Shown in pieces: positions 63,121-64,000 of a stretch of 64,000 nt of DNA (positions are counted from its first letter, which is position 1; every line of letters begins with the position of its first letter). Both the position numbers and the translations under genes were made by a program. This DNA is from Prorocentrum cordatum. Lineage: Eukaryota; Sar; Dinophyceae; Prorocentrales; Prorocentraceae. Below the pieces are notes generated by a model. That model was not told the origin of the DNA and did not search any database. It saw only the letters and a program-made list of their open reading frames with translations. The DNA is taken from the NCBI GenBank assembly GCA_963575745.1, contig CAUYUJ010016066.1:97501-161500 (forward strand), written 5' to 3'.

Positions 63121-64000
63121 TATGTGGGGGCTGCGGCCTGACAGCAGGCGGCGTCGGCGTCACTGCCAGTGGCACCTTCAGTGGGAAGACGCCCGAGGCC
63201 GTGGTCTGGGGGATGAGGTCGTTCATCTGCCTGTCCACCTGCTCGCCGGACTCCACGATGTTCTGGCCTAGGCTGGCGATCCGCTGCTGCATGCGGGCCC
63301 GCTTCGCGTAGCGGAGGAGGCTCTGGTCCGTCCTCCAGCGGCCGCGGTCCTTGACCTCCTTCCTCGTGCGCCTGAGCGACAGCAGGTCGTCGGACGCACC
63401 CCCATGACGAAGCGAGTAGAGAGTCAACTCGGTCTCCAGACCGAGGGCAGCTGCCGCTCGACGGAACATATTCCGCACCTCGTCGGGGGCGAAGGCCCAG
63501 AGGCCGTCGGTCGGGCCCTTGTCGTGTACCAGGGCCTCCAGGAGCGGCCAGATGGTCGGGTTGTCGACAATCGCGCTCTCGTCCATCTCGCCTGTCTTGC
63601 CAGGGCGGTCGAGGCAGGCGTCGTTGACGATCAAGGCCCAGTGGCCGTGCCCCAGGACGCCGTCGGGTCGAGGTCGTATCACGCTCCCCGCCGTGAGGCG
63701 GTATGCCTCGCTTGGCCTCAGGTATGTGTCGAACATCAGCCTGATGAACACAGCCATGCCGAAGAGCTTCCACGCTATCAGGACACCCACGATGGACGCC
63801 ATCGCCGCTCGAGGTAGAGGGAGTCGCATCTGAGGGGGAACGAGCTTCCGCCAGCCTGTCAAGGCGCGAGCCGCCCGTGGGCACGGAGTCCTGCCAGCGA
63901 GGATCGCGGGCAAGTAGTGCTTCAGAGCGGCCATGAGTACACGGCCCGTGGCACTGTCGAAGCCGTCCAGAAAGAGGTTCACGAAATAGGTAACTAGGAT
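63095..64000 (-). CDS. Tyrosine recombinase of a third YR retroelement (partial)
   Basis: The frame is open to the window edge; the first residue given by an ORF caller (63982) is a GTG inside the protein, so the true start is outside. Domains: end of the N-terminal DNA-binding domain (VLMAALKHYLPAILAGR, VPPQMRLPLPRA); catalytic domain with box I Arg in TYLRPSEAYRL; GMAVFIRLMFD; AIVDNPTIWPLLEALV; box II LTLYSLRHGGASDDLL; RGRWRTDQSLLRYAKRAR, where RYAK gives the catalytic Tyr; and a tail VDRQMNDLIPQTTASGVFPL. Box II has Tyr where the first His is common, but keeps Arg and the second His. It is the only YR here with all other catalytic residues in one frame. The C-terminus shifts frame into the methyltransferase-like part. 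Confidence 0.75.
   Translation of the reverse strand: MLVTYFVNLFLDGFDSATGRVLMAALKHYLPAILAGRTPCPRAARALTGWRKLVPPQMRLPLPRAAMASIVGVLIAWKLFGMAVFIRLMFDTYLRPSEAYRLTAGSVIRPRPDGVLGHGHWALIVNDACLDRPGKTGEMDESAIVDNPTIWPLLEALVHDKGPTDGLWAFAPDEVRNMFRRAAAALGLETELTLYSLRHGGASDDLLSLRRTRKEVKDRGRWRTDQSLLRYAKRARMQQRIASLGQNIVESGEQVDRQMNDLIPQTTASGVFPLKVPLAVTPTPPAVRPQPPHITARWAFA

Noticed and set aside
1-64000. CRISPR arrays, bacterial operons, Shine-Dalgarno sites and rho-independent terminators
   Set aside because: Repeats lack spacer structure and the sequence is eukaryotic in gene content and codon use; bacterial signals are not applicable.
1-64000. rRNA, tRNA, spliced-leader RNA or other snRNA genes
   Set aside because: No recognisable conserved segment of any of these was seen on either strand; the only leader sequence is the mRNA-type relict at 39.03 kb.

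Overview
This window reads as nuclear DNA of a dinoflagellate. The strongest marker is a 22-nt relict of the dinoflagellate spliced leader (one mismatch) 17 nt upstream of a long minus-strand reading frame at 39.0 kb. The setting agrees: GC-rich sequence, strongly GC-ending codons, no prokaryotic gene order, retroelement families of types I associate with Symbiodinium, Polarella and Prorocentrum genomes, and a very large share of simple and tandem repeats. I cannot name the species.

Layout. 0-13.6 kb holds no convincing host gene. It contains TCC/GGA and GAC microsatellites, a run of fold-back (inverted-repeat) elements (2.1-3.05 kb and 4.66-4.97 kb), a dispersed repeat (3.3-3.6 kb), a four-unit ~1-kb complex satellite (5.4-9.6 kb) in which one unit carries a 735-bp GAC expansion, and an 87-bp minisatellite (10.3-10.7 kb). 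13.7-17.7 kb (+) is a decayed copy of a large protein family that I take to be a dinoflagellate multicopy, possibly transposon-derived gene. 19.5-20.7 kb is CA/C-rich simple sequence.

20.7-34.2 kb is two tyrosine-recombinase (YR) retrotransposons on the minus strand. Element 1 (20676-29794) encodes gag-like, reverse transcriptase, RNase H and YR domains. It is bounded by split direct repeats in the PAT/Ngaro-type order A1-ORFs-B1-A2-B2. It abuts element 2 (29795 to about 34.24 kb: gag-like, RT, RNase H and the first part of YR), whose YR gene stops exactly at the element 1 boundary. A third YR gene with a methyltransferase-like region is cut by the right window edge (62.3-64.0 kb).

34.3-40.6 kb holds GGA/TCC tracts, an ~82-bp tandem array, the spliced-leader-tagged gene (37042-39009, minus) with a perfect hairpin across its stop codon, and a 512-bp tandem duplication. 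40.6-51.6 kb holds an unassigned ORF, the RNase H end of one Copia-like element and a second, heavily decayed Copia-like element (protease, methyltransferase-like domain, integrase, RT; minus). The integrase of the latter is interrupted by a 215-bp terminal-inverted-repeat element with relatives at 58.9 and 59.8 kb.

51.6-62.3 kb is mostly simple and tandem repeats, with a decayed zinc-finger/coiled-coil retroelement ORF (53.6-54.25 kb, +) and second copies of the repeat families seen at the left end. Nearly all recognisable coding sequence is mobile-element derived. The one candidate host gene is the SL-tagged frame. Statements about family resemblance are from memory, not from a database search.
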